64,000 nt of DNA, taken from assembly GCA_965153355.1 (NCBI GenBank), contig OZ231127.1:17236001-17300000 (forward strand), written 5' to 3'. The notes beneath the pieces were generated by a model. It saw nothing but the letters and a program-made list of their open reading frames with translations, made no database searches and was not told the DNA's origin. Both the position numbers and the translations under genes were made by a program. This document shows, one piece after another, positions 26,255 to 41,159 of this stretch; the stretch's first letter is position 1; each line of letters starts with the position of its first letter. This stretch comes from Flaccisagitta enflata (taxonomy: Eukaryota; Chaetognatha; Sagittoidea; Aphragmophora).

Positions 26255-26345
26255 CCTAGCCCTAACGCTAGCCCTATCCCTAACCCTAACCCTAAAACCA
26301 TCCTCTAACCCATCCCTAACCCTAATCTCACCCCCTAACCTTAAT
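26255..26345 (+). repeat. Short decayed CCCTAA-like stretch
   Basis: CCCTAACCCTAACCCTAA-like words alternate with mutated versions over about 90 bp. This is an interstitial telomere-like remnant or a chance C-rich repeat. Confidence 0.5.
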
Positions 26346-26678
26346 TAAAAAGCCACTTAAGATAAAGACTTAAAAATGAAAGACGTCAAATATATCTTGA
26401 ATAATACCGACCATTCTTCCTTTATTGACTTGTCAGTTCATGATTGATCAATTCGTTTCACCATCTGTTTGAATTTTGCTGTTTGGGAATTTTACAAATT
26501 CAGAAGTTTGCAGGCATCTGGAGAAGAGAACTTCTCGAAGGGAAAAAATCGATCCACCGACTGTCCAAAATTTGAAAAACGATAATGAGTGACGGACGAG
26601 TCATTTAAGAATTGGTGGACGCGTTTATGTGTAGCCGACGCGAGTAGTGGTGGACGCGCGTAGGAGTGGACAACACGG

Positions 26679-26850
26679 TAGGGAAATGATTTTTTCATGT
26701 GGCAGACCCGAGAGGAACACATTTTTCTTATGTGGCAGACGCGAGAGGAACATATTTTTCTTATGTGGCAGACGCGAGAGGAACACCTTTTTCATGTGGC
26801 GGACGCGAGAGGAAGAAGCTTTTAAATGTGGCGGATGCGAGCGGAAACGT
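26679..26850 (+). repeat. 33-bp tandem repeat, about 5 units
   Basis: The unit resembles TGTGGCAGACGCGAGAGGAA plus CATATTTTTCTTA. Because 33 is a multiple of three it stays open in two frames (for example CGRRERNTFFL), but no gene context supports coding. Confidence 0.75.
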
Positions 26851-27747
26851 TATTCTGGATTCTGACAGAGATGTTGGTCATGAGTATCCGAGTGAAAATT
26901 GCCCTAGCTCAAAGCAGAGAGACGACACAACATCATGCAGCGTGATGCGGTGACAGCCAATTAGATCGTTTTGGATAGGTGATAAGGTCAAGCTACAAGA
27001 CTTTCGAGTTTCGTATCAACTTGACTTGCTTCGTCTCTTCGTGATAGGGCAAAAGACGTGATCGACAATTGACATAAATTTAAAGGAAAAATAGCTCCAG
27101 AATTCTCATTGCGAGAGTAGAATTGCAACTAGCCATCCTCCCGTGAAATACTTAGTAAGCTAATGATGAATGGAATTGACAAACAAGCGCCTCCAGCGGA
27201 CAATAAAAGCAAATGAACGAATAGTGGCAATTCAGAAGTCTTTTTTTTTTCTTCTTCTTTTTTTGATGAAAGTGGTAAAATCGATATTGGAGGAAGAGAA
27301 GGAAAATGGAGTAAGATTGGAAGGTAGAGGGTGGGTTGGTGCTCAAAATGGTAGGAGACTGTTGATAGTAACTGGTGAGTTTGAGGGTTAAAGGTTGAGT
27401 ACCTGGTGGGAATAGCTGGTGAGGGGGGGGGGGCGGTTGTGTGTGGATGGCGATTGGCGAGGGTGGTGTATGGGGATGTGGCTACGAGGGTGATGGTTGC
27501 AGGTGAGGTGTGGGTGAGGATGGCGAATGAAAAGTTTTCGTTGAGAATGGGTGGGTGTGGTGGGCGGGTGCAATGTGATTTTTTCTCAGGGAGGGAGGGG
27601 GGGGGGTGGATAACAGCGGACTGGGGAGCATCATTTTTCCTAATTTTGTTCTTTTTTTTCCCCTTTTCATGTCATCTTTATCAACAACAAATAAAAAATC
27701 GTCGATTATCTCTCTGCAACGAAATTCGTGATACTGATGCATTCCAG

Positions 27748-31245
<3,498 letters not shown>

Positions 31246-32512
31246 GTAAGTTCACTAATCCCTCTCTACAGAACCCTAATCCCCCACAAGTAAACAACCA
31301 CAAATCTGGTGTTGTGGATGTCAAGTGGGTAGTGAGTGCTAATCCCAGTTTGGTCGATGATTGCTTATATAATCATTGTGATCACGACTAGCGGTGTTTT
31401 GGATTGTTGGTTTGTTGGTTTGTATGTTTTTCCACCACTCGATACTCCGGTCTGTTGGTAATACGAGTCATATTAATCATTATTGATTGTAAGGTGTAAA
31501 CACATACTGCCAATAATTTCATTTTTTTCTGCGATTAATATTTCTCAAAAACAAAATATTACTTTTGAAGAGCCTTGAAAACAGGTGGAGTAATGAAGGA
31601 ATAAGATTCTCCTTATACACGGTTGTTGTTCCTTTTTTTTTTCTTTAATTGTTTCGTTTTTTCTTTTTAGAATTTTCATTCAACCAGTAAGACTCAAATT
31701 GCTTTTCATGTCAAAGTAGTTAGTGGCTTAGTGTTAGAAGGTATTTACAAATTTTTGAGATTGCATTTGCATTTTCTTAGGCCTGAGTAGTCTAAAACGT
31801 CACTAACCTTAGTTTTAGAACGCAAACCCACGCTGAGAATTGTCATGATTTTAGAAAAAAACATGCAAATATGTTCAGGTGACACACACAAAAAATGTTC
31901 AAGAGACGGCCACGTGATGAGGGCGTCGTACATCAACGTGATTATTACCATCTTGGCCATAAACATACGGACAGCTAAAAAGAAACATTGACATTAGAAT
32001 AATCCTCTTCATGAATGTATTAAGGTAAAGCTAGTGACCTAAGACGAGTCACATTCAAAAGAAATATTTTTCTATAATGGGATCAGTGAGAATGTTGTGG
32101 CTTTGTTTGGTAAGTAATAATACTTGCCCAAAATGGATGCTTTCTTTTTTAACTGTCCGTCTATTTATGGCCAAGATGGTACATGGCTTTCACAAAAGTG
32201 ATCATTTCTTTTGTCAAAACGACTGAGACATGTGCGCTCACATGTGCGCTCACATTTGTGCTCACACACTCTTTCACATGTAATTGTAAGTTCATTTATT
32301 TTTAATCACAGGTAATTACGCGTAATAATCACCATCCACCCACACCCTTTTTTCCGTCCCTCTTCTTATGACCAATCCACAATGACTCACCTGACAAAAC
32401 ATAACTGCCGACGACGTTCATATCCGACGATAACTCCGGCGCTGCCTTTGTATAAATAATGTTTTTAACAATAAATTCTTACAATTGCACAAAAAAAAAT
32501 GGCAATTGACAG
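31246..32512 (+). other. Intron between the ectodomain exon and cassette A
   Basis: The donor is CCAA|GTAAGT and the acceptor is TTGACAG|CT, giving 1267 nt. The acceptor has a poor pyrimidine tract (an A9 run lies about 20 nt before the AG), as expected of a regulated 3' splice site. If the donor is not used, the frame stays open to a stop at 31389-31391. That would add 48 residues with no membrane segment and could give a soluble form. No other gene was seen in this interval. Confidence 0.6.
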
Positions 32513-33042
32513 CTCCTCACGGCGTGAACATAGCCATCGTAGGCGGCCTGATAGCGGGCCTCATCGCTTTTTTCCTTTGCTGCACCTGCGTGTGCGCGAC
32601 GTGCTTTTATTGCGGGAAAAACACGGCTCAAGGCACGGGTCTGAGTACGGAAGAAGTGCAGAAATGGCACACGCAAATGAGAATTATCGAGCCATATTGT
32701 TCGACGCGCGAGCCAGAGTTAGACACGGTATGGGTGCTGCAAGGCGACGGCGCCAACGGGACCGCGGACGGTTCGAATATGCGAAGTCCCAATGGTTCGT
32801 CGACCGGCGGCGGCGGCAGACTCTCGCCGAACCCTTCACCAGGAAGAAGGTCTTCTCATGAGGACGGCGGCGCGATGGGCGGCGGAATCGGCGGCGGCGG
32901 CGGCGGTGGGGGAATGGGACATGGACATGGTGACGACGGTGGGATGGGGGGTGGAGGTGGTGGACGTCACGGTGGAGGACAAAACAACAAGAACAAAAAA
33001 CCTGGACAGAAGAAGTCGGGAACCAAAGGTTCTAAAAAGTAA
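32513..33042 (+). CDS. Alternative terminal exon A: transmembrane segment plus Gly-rich, Lys-ended cytoplasmic tail
   Basis: The exon enters in phase 1 (2 nt complete a codon) directly after TTGACAG and runs to a TAA stop, encoding 176 residues including the junction. Residues 4-32 start with GVN, followed by a hydrophobic segment with small-residue spacing (VGGLIAGLIAFFL). A Cys-rich membrane border (CCTCVCATC) follows and is a plausible palmitoylation region. Next comes the conserved motif MRIIEPYCSTREPEL. The tail then becomes Ser/Asn/Gly-rich with long Gly runs and ends with NKNKKPGQKKSGTKGSKK. The same transmembrane-plus-motif module recurs in cassettes B and C. Its phase fits the upstream exon's donor, so it can be spliced straight onto the LDLa ectodomain. 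There is no intron inside the module, unlike cassette C. The function of the tail is not recognised. Confidence 0.8.
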
Positions 33043-33414
33043 AACTGATTTAAAAAAAAAATATCCACAACATTATACGGAATGGAGATGAAACTTCCAT
33101 CCATATATTTATAAAAAAAACACGCTCCCAAGAAAATCACATATAGCAAGATAAAATGAAGCCATAAAATACAACGAAAAAGAAAAACATTACCACAGCC
33201 CCCCCCCTTCCATACTACCCATGATCCATTTCTTGAACCAGACCTCTCCTCTTTCTCTCACTCTCTCAAACTTTTTATCTGAAACAGGAAGTCCCGCACT
33301 TTACCTAAACAAAAATATCATAAAATTTTCTTAATATGCCCCATCAAATGAACCAACGCACACATCGAGTTGTACATGTGAAATATAAAAAAAAACACAC
33401 ACGAGGAAGAAACA

Positions 33415-33418
<4 letters not shown>

Positions 33419-33470
<52 letters not shown>
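33419..33470 (+). repeat. (TC)n tract in the cassette A downstream region
   Basis: About 26 units. A short AAC run follows at 33687-33710. Confidence 0.9.
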
Positions 33471-33476
<6 letters not shown>

Positions 33477-33680
33477 CTTAAGCTGGACCCACCTTTTCTA
33501 TACGGATCGGAAATGATATAAAAGGAGCAGTAAGATGTCATGTAAAAACGACACATGCGCACAAAAAAAAACACACTCCAATGTTGAAACATACACGTAC
33601 AACCACACCCATTGACACGCTCATTGACACACGCGTCATGTCTGCTCTACAGAGGAGATTTGAATTATCACCACCAAAAA

Positions 33681-33713
<33 letters not shown>

Positions 33714-34659
33714 ATCATGACTTAATCAAAAACTAATACCAACGACCAAAAAAGTTAATCACAAACAACGAGAAAAGAAGAAACCAAGCAAGCCCCTCTA
33801 AAAAGGAACAAATAAGCAAAACAAAAAAGACAAAACAAGCCATACAAAAATCACTCTATCGACTTGATAGAGATATTGTTCATGATTGTAGCTGAACCAC
33901 GCACCACTAGAGCGTTCTTTTAATTATGAAACTTGCAAAAAAAAAAAATATTAAAAAAAACAACAAGCAAAACCCATACTAACTACAAGCTAGTAATGAA
34001 CAGCCCAAAACAAAACAAAAATAGAAAAAAACAAAACAAAAAACTAAGTAGTAGTCACCAACAATCAGTCGTAGAGTAGATAAGAGAACCAAGCAACACT
34101 GTTTAGCTTCCCATCCAGTTATAAACAAATACCGTAGCATCTCTCTCTCTCTCTCTCATCGTCTATCTATGTATCTATCTCTCAACATTACCATTTTCGC
34201 GGCATTCTGTGAACCTAGTTTAAACCAGTGATTTCTCCCCCTCCCACCTCTTTCTCAGTATATCCATATTGATATGTATACTCGTGTTATGTCTGTCGTC
34301 AAAAACAAAAAAAAACAACAACGGAAACGAATCAACCAAAATTTGAATTCAACAAAAACAATAACAGAAACAAAAAAGTTCTTCCCATTCCCAATTGCCC
34401 ACGCAAGAATTTCATAATATAATAAGTTGCAAATTCTCTTTTTTTTTTTCTTTTTTTTTTGTCATCAACTTATTTCAAATTACTTGAATGAAAGATTTAA
34501 GAAAAATCGCCCAAAGCTCACAAGTTGATTCAATGATGATACCGATATCAAGGAATGTCGGTCAAGATGGAGGGGTTTGGTTTAGTGACTAACTCGGAGG
34601 GTGGCTTGAAAAGTGGGGACGCTGTTTAAAACAAGAGGTAGAAAACTTTCATGTCTGCT

Positions 34660-35060
34660 GGTGATTGGCTGGAAAAGCCGTTGGTGATTGAGTCGGTTTG
34701 TGATAGATTTAAAAGGTAGCCGGTTAAACGACAAGTGGTTGGTGATAGATTTGGAAGGTAGCTGGTGAAACGACAAGTGGTTGGTGATAGATTTGGAAGA
34801 TAGCTGGTGAAATGACAAGTGGTTGGTGATAGATTTGGAAGATAGCTGGTGAAACGACAAGTGGTTGGTGATAGATTTGAAAGGTAGCTGGTGGAACGAC
34901 AAGTGGTTAGTGATATATTTGAAACTTAGCCGGTAAAACAAGTGGTTGGTGATAGATTTGAAAGAGAGCTGGTGAAACAAGTGGTTGGTGATAGATTTGA
35001 AAGGTAGCCGGTGAAACGACAAGTGGTTGGTGATAGATTTGGAAGGTAGCTGGTGAATTG
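34660..35060 (+). repeat. Minisatellite, 39-42-bp unit, about 9 copies
   Basis: The unit contains GTGGTTGGTGATAGATTTGG and AAGGTAGCTGGTGAAACGAC. Two or three shorter variants lack the ACGAC block. It lies between cassettes A and B, possibly in the 3' UTR of A. Confidence 0.85.
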
Positions 35061-35223
35061 AAACATGGGGTGACCGCGAAAGCGTCACTCTTGGAGGGAA
35101 GGAATAAGTGGAAGCAAAGTGTCAACAACTGCTATAAGCCGGACAATGGACATCGAGTGAACGATTCAAGGGAGCTCAGCGATTCGTTTTAGGAGTGATC
35201 TTCATTTCTAGAGAAAAAAAAAC

Positions 35224-35229
35224 AATAAA
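35224..35229 (+). promoter_or_regulatory. Candidate polyadenylation signal for cassette A
   Basis: AATAAA lies about 2.2 kb after the cassette A stop. No canonical AATAAA was noticed closer to the stop, so this would imply a long 3' UTR containing a TC tract and the 42-bp minisatellite. Confidence 0.25.
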
Positions 35230-36044
35230 AGACTTAGAAATTAAAAGGGTCATCCCCTCTCAGTTTTTTTTTTTTCATTTTCTAATCCCCCTACTAAACA
35301 AAACAAAATCTACATTCAAATAAAAGACAAAAAGACTTCTGAAAGTTGTCGCGCGTTGTAATCTTCTCTACTGTGAAGTATAACTTGTTTCGTCGCTAAT
35401 AACAATAACAATTAATAGTGATACAATTCTAGATTGATCTTTAATTTTGTGGTGCCAACCATCATCGTTTTCTCCTTCTCTCGTTTTGTGACAAAAAAAA
35501 GATAAAGTCTTTCTCGCAAGAAAATGTGCCGATTAACATAAGAAAAAAATAGTTATACTTATACGGAAATAGTTTGAGTAAAAAAAAAACTGAAAAAGAA
35601 ATTTTCAGGACATCTTCACTATCGAGCAATCTGTACTTAGTTAAATTTTCCGACAATCGTATTGATCCCAAGCGTTGCAAACTCAATTAGCACATGCTCG
35701 GGCGTATATGTGTCTTTTCGACGACATGATGTAGTATTCCGAGGCATTCTTTAGCACGCACGTACAAATGCGTGTTTATTTCTTCAGGATGCCATGACTT
35801 TTCATCTTCCTTTATTACCGCGTGTTTTACTTATATACCGCGCGCACGCATGATCGCCATCTGATGCGTGCATTAAATTCTTTCAAAAATATGTCATGAT
35901 AAATGCGTGTGTTCATTCTTTGTGCTCTTAATTTCTAAACTTCTTTCCAACTTCTCTAAACTTTTAGTGGTATTCCTTCCTTGTTCTTTTCTCTGTTTTC
36001 CTGACATTATTTCTGCTCTCTTTATTCGTTTTCATGTGCGTCCT

Positions 36045-36135
36045 CCTACATTCATAAGAGGTCATGTCCGTCCGTCGGTTGTTTGGCTGGTCGGTTGTTG
36101 GTTGGTCGGTTGGTCAGTAGGTCACGCTAACATTT
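36045..36135 (+). mobile_element. GTCY-core remnant
   Basis: CATAAGAGGTCATGTCCG leads into GTCCGTCGGTTGTTTGG repeats and GTCACGCTAAC. Both ends are lost. Confidence 0.4.
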
Positions 36136-36184
36136 AAACTACGCTTAACGGCTGATTCAGACTTCTTTCTCTCATGGCTTCCCA

Positions 36185-36330
36185 CATTCATATTCATTTA
36201 TTCATTTATTCATTCATTCATTCCCTCATTCATTCATTCATTCATTCATTCATTCATTTATTCATTCATTCATTCATTCATTCATTCATTCATTCATTTA
36301 TTCATTCATTCATTCATTCATTCATTCATA
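36185..36330 (+). repeat. (CATT)n array
   Basis: Tetranucleotide repeat of the same type as 5527-5930. Confidence 0.9.
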
Positions 36331-36639
36331 CAAAACGTTCATTCAAATTACTTTAATCATCGAGGCCGCGAGGCGCACATATTGGCCATAACTTGGCATT
36401 GTTCTCTTTTTCATCTCTTCCCTTTTACCTCCAATTTTCCTTTCCTACATTCCTAAACTACCTCTCTCTCCTTTTCTTTGCATCTTTTTTTTTCTTTTTA
36501 TCCTCGATTCATTTTCTATTTTGTCAAACTTTCTTCCTTACTTTCTAACCTGCTCTCCACCTTTCCTCCCAACCATCTTAGTGCTTTCTTTCTCTGTCAC
36601 TATCTTCTTTTTCTCTTTTTTTCTTTTTTATTTCTCTCT

Positions 36640-36645
<6 letters not shown>

Positions 36646-36714
<69 letters not shown>

Positions 36715-36870
36715 CTTTCTCTCTCTCTCTCTCTAAATAAAAAAAAATCAAAAATTCGCTCTGATCGATTAAGAATGAAAATGAAGAAGAAGAAGAAGAA
36801 GAAGAAGAAGAAGAAGAAGAAGAAGAAGAAGAAGAAGAAGAAGAAGAAGAAGAAGAAGAAGAAGAAGAAG
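36646..36870 (+). repeat. (TC)n followed by (AAG)n
   Basis: TC at 36646-36735 and a pure AAG array at 36783-36870, separated by about 47 bp. The two tracts are purine-rich on opposite strands. Confidence 0.9.
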
Positions 36871-36899
36871 AGGGAGGAAGTGAAAATAATCTAGGCTTT

Positions 36900-39800
36900 A
36901 TTTTTTTAAGTGTAAATGGGCCATTTGTCTGACACACTCGCGTAGAGAAAAAATGAATATGAATAAAAACTCCCTTGTATTTAAAATAAAAATAACTAAC
37001 ACATAGCGTATTGTTCTTGACCAACTTAACACTCTGCGGAACCTCCACCCTCTGTATGTTGCACTAAAGTAGATATTGTTTAAATAAGGAACTTATGTAT
37101 CATTTCTGGATACGATTTCCCAACAATGCAAACAGATTTTTTTAAGTCCTAACCGCGGGTTCCTTATTTTCCTCTTTATCATTAATATCATTGCAAGCTC
37201 ATCAAAGGGGAAGCTCTTGATTTTCCTGGGGTGTCTAATTGTCCAAGACGACCGATATATTCATTCATGTGTATGCTCATAAAAAACATATATATACCGA
37301 AAAAAAGACATGTAAAAATATACCTATAAACGAATCGTGAAGAATAAAAAAAATGACCAAAAATTACTGAAAAAAAAAGGAATGTTTGTTGTGTCCTTAA
37401 CACTTTTTTGATAATCTCCACTGAAGTTTCGCGATTTTTCGTTCCTTCCCCGTTCGTTTGCTGCATTTTTGTACAGAAAAGAATAAAAACAACAAAAGCA
37501 AAAATAAATGAGAGAAAAAAAAACAAGACAAGAAATGTTCATGAATATCAAAAAGTCCTTCTTTCTGAGTTACGATGGGGGCAGAGAGTCTCTCTTCCCT
37601 CAGACCAGCACTCTTTTTATCTCCCTTTATTCTGGGGATTACTACGAGTGTGTCTATTTAGTCCACGGGCGATGCTGTTTTGTTATGTTTACGATAATTA
37701 CTCAAATGATTAAAAGAGGGTATTACCGTCGCATGTGTTATGTAATATCCTAGGCGGCGACTATAATAATTGAGCGTTGCCATTGGAAATAAATATATCA
37801 GAAACTTATGATATATGGATACAATAACAAAACACAAAACAAAACAAAAATAACATCAAATCGTCCAATGAGAGAATATTATTTCTTTTTGTCAAGTGGA
37901 AACGCTGAGACGGCGTGTGTGTGTGCGCTCCCTGATACTCTAATAATAACTTTCAATTTTGTTTTGTTCCATTCCGCGGTGTTTCTCAATAATAGTTCAT
38001 TTGTGTTTTAGTCAATCTTAACACCTCTTAACACAATAGAAGACAGATGAAAAGTGTCTAACAAACCAGGAAAAAAAAAGAATTATTTGAATCTCGTTTC
38101 TTCAACCCTTCTGCGTTTCCTCCATTGTTCAATTGTTCATATAAGTTCTTCTCGTTGGCAACAGCATTGTGCTGCCATCTCTCTCAATCGGTGCTCAGTT
38201 GTGTAAATCAAATCAGTTCCTCATAGTATGAAAAATGCGAAATGATAGGGAAAAAAAACAAAGAATGTACAGTAAGGACAAAATCAAAAGGAACCTACGA
38301 TTAAGTTTACTTTACTTTTGCGTATGCAACTCTCTCTCTCGCTCTTTGTGTAGTGTAAACGGAGATCAAATTTGTTTGAAAACGAATTATTTCACATGAA
38401 TTACGAACAGATGTATCCTTTTTGACTTTTTGCAAACAAAATTATGTTTTTATGCATGAGCTTTGTCTCCTTCTCTCTCTCTCTTATGCTTCTTTTTTTA
38501 ATTTACGCCCTTCCTCCCTTTCTCCGGTGTTAACCACATTTAGTTTTCTTATAATTTCAAAATCTTTTCTCACACTTTTTTGTTGGATAAGGATGATATA
38601 ATGATATTCATAATTAAGAACATTTTGTCGGCCCCTCCCTTTTCCCCTGGCACGCCGGGCTCTAGCTCTTTGAATTGCATGCTGCAGTCTCTACGAATAT
38701 ATCGGAAAAAAATATACATCTTTCATCACGGTTACAAAATATCCAACTATCCCATCAATCTTGTCAAACATGTCTTCTTGCATGAAAAGAATATAAACGG
38801 TATCGTATATGATTTCTTTAATCAGTAATTCGGCATAATGTCAGAGTTTTTTGTTTTGCTTTGTTTTTGTTTTTTCGTAATTTTCCTCATCTTTGTTGTT
38901 TTCATTTCTCTTGTGACATCATTTGGTGCTATCTAAGCGGCTTTTAAACTTTTTTTCAGGAACAAGAATTCAAAAAGATTGCCAAATCAGCATATGCAAT
39001 TACAACGTATAGGGAGAAATGTTTCATGGAAGTCATAAACTGTAAGATTTGGATGTGTCATTATGCAAAAATACTTTTTATCTGAACATCGACATCAAGG
39101 AGTATATAAAAATATTATTTTAACTTAAAATATTTTTATTTATTTATTCATTATGTATCTTTTTAGAAATATGTACATTAAGCATCTCTACTCAATTTTG
39201 TTGGGGCCCATTAGTTTTGTAAAGAAGTTAGATTATATTTTGTTTTTGACATTTCTTTGATAAAAAAATTTTTTTCATGTTTAAACCTTATTATGCTCAT
39301 GAGGAGTAAGTCTAGTAGAAAAAGGCAAAATTCATAATCTCATAAGAAAATAGAAAATAAAATTCAAAACCTAAAAACATTAAAGATATAAGATTTGATT
39401 CTCTATGCTACTTGATATTGATAGTCTGAGCAAAATTTTTTTGCGACTTGAACCACCCGAACGTTAGATCAATCGTAAGTATTTCAGTCAGAAAGCAAAA
39501 CTAAGAGTTCAAAATATCTTACATATTGTGATGATTTGTTTTCCATGCTTAATTAGTGAAGGCCACAGGTTACCAGGCTTCCCGTTTCCCAACGTAGAAA
39601 GCTTGTAAATAGGGCTAGACTATGTGCTTTACTCATAGTAAACCTCCAATTACTAATTGCTCTCTTCACACATGATTTTCGATTCTTTTCTTTCGCGATT
39701 ATTATTTGTGGTATATTCATTGGACGACAGGATAATGATATTTTCTTTGGAGATCTATCTATTTTGATTTATTTCTAAAAATGACGCTAAAATACTTACC

Positions 39801-40770
39801 TCATTTTACAATATTTGCCTCATTTATTAAAGACTTGATTTTTAAGTCTTAGACATTGAAAAAAAAATAAAAACAGCCCTTTCTTTCACAGTTTAGTTTT
39901 TGTGCACATGATACAGTACCTGTAAGATATTGTCACTTCATGTTGTTATTGTCATCCTGTTCACTGCATTTATGTGATAATTACTGGTTGAATCATTAAA
40001 ACAGTACGGTAAAACAACGACTTTTTTTGTGGAGGGGAGGGTGTTGTGGATTTAAGTAGGATCATTTTTTTACGAATGATCATTTGTTTCTATCAGCTAC
40101 ATTGTGTGCAGCAGTTAGCAAGTTGTATGGAGAATCTTGTTCCTATCATTTGCTCTCATGTTTTCCATTAAATGAGTTTTTCTTCTTCAATAGCGTCGCA
40201 TCAAGACAAGAGGTAAGTTAATCGAAATAACACAAAAGAAAAACTGGTGTTTTTTATCAAAACTTGACAGACGTGGCAGAGAAGGTCATGTTGGCCAAAA
40301 TGGCCATGTACACCAACGGTATCTCTTTTTTTTTTCCCTTTTAGTAAACAGGAACTTTTTCATTACTTTCAAATTGACTCGGGAAGGTTGCTGAACTTTT
40401 TACAACAATAAGTGAATATTTAGAACGCCCTTTGAAATCTTAACCTTGTCTTTTTTTTCACTTTAAGACAACACAGATTCTCTCTCGCTCTCTTGTTTTA
40501 TTCTGTCGTGTAATCGCTCGCAATTATTTTGGTTATGGTTATTGTATACTTTATATATTAAAACTTTACATCATCTTGCTTTTTGTTTGGTCTCGGCCTC
40601 TCCACTCTGCCCTACTTCACTTCTTCCTCCTCCCATTGGTCTCTCCTAACAACACGCTCCTTCCCCCCCCCCATCCACTCCTTCAATATCACACTATATA
40701 CACGCACCAAAAAACAAAAAACAACAACAACCCTCCCCTCTACCCAAACCCCCCCCCACACACAATGTAA
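36900..40770. other. Non-coding AT-rich interval between cassettes A and B
   Basis: No supported coding sequence and no further copy of the transmembrane/EPYC module were seen. It should be intron for transcripts that use B or C. Confidence 0.5.
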
Positions 40771-40778
40771 ACCCTCAG

Positions 40779-41074
40779 GAAAGGAAGATAAGCCCCCCAA
40801 GCACAACTTTGGCGTAAACATGGCCATTGTTGGGGGCACGATCATCGCGATGATTGTGATATTTTTGTGCTGCACTTGCGTGGGAGGTTGGCGATGTCGT
40901 AGCCCCGAGGAGGTGGAAGACACGATGAATTGGCCGCGCGATCACAGAATTATCGAGCCTTATTGCTCCATGCGCACTCCAGAACTGGAGAAGATCGCCG
41001 GCGAGAATGAAGACGGCGAAGGAGAAGATGGAGGCGAAGGAGCGGGAGAAGGAGGAGGAGGAGGAGGAGGCTGA
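40779..41074 (+). CDS. Alternative terminal exon B: transmembrane segment plus acidic Glu/Gly tail
   Basis: This is the second copy of the module, entering in phase 1 after CCCTCAG and encoding 98 residues to TGA. A charged leader (KEDKPPKHN) precedes GVNMAIVGG, a hydrophobic segment (TIIAMIVIFL), CCTC, and then the conserved region ending HRIIEPYCSMRTPELEKIAG. The tail is acidic (ENEDGEGEDGGEGAGE) with a Gly run. That is the opposite charge to the Lys-rich ends of A and C. The stop lies exactly at the junction of a 70-bp tandem duplication. The second repeat unit, read one base out of phase, encodes nearly the same peptide and ends in Ser-Ser-stop at about 41150. So either the frame was broken by the duplication or the assembly is one base off here. 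The module has no internal intron, like A. Confidence 0.8.
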
Positions 41075-41150
41075 GAATGAAGACGGCGAAGGAGAAGAAG
41101 GAGGCGAGGGAGCGGGACAAGGAGGAGGAGGAGGAGGAGGAAGCTCTTAA
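41003..41150 (+). repeat. 70-bp tandem duplication at the end of cassette B
   Basis: The unit beginning GAGAATGAAGACGGCGAAGG occurs at 41003 and again at 41073, with a few substitutions. The unit length is not a multiple of three, so the second copy is out of frame and the first ends in TGA. Read in its own frame, the second copy gives ENEDGEGEEGGEGAGQ, a Gly run, Ser-Ser and stop. Confidence 0.85.
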
Positions 41151-41159
41151 TCATATCAC

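Larger units (their letters stand above)
24990..27745. other. Interval upstream of the receptor exon
   Basis: It contains a purine-rich GAGCGAGCGAAGCG stretch (25080-25220), the 10-bp and 33-bp repeats listed separately, the short telomere-like stretch, and a G-rich region (27400-27620). No convincing exon encoding a signal peptide was found. A poly-T/C stretch and an AG at 27746-27747 precede the LDLa exon. Confidence 0.4.

Noticed and set aside
26255-26345. True telomere at the CCCTAA stretch
   Set aside because: It is too short and mutated, and internal to the sequence. At most it is an interstitial remnant.
34582-35128. 168-residue minus-strand repeat protein (SITNHLSFHQLPFK)
   Set aside because: It is the translation of a 39-42-bp minisatellite. 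The unit length is a multiple of three, so open frames are expected by chance.
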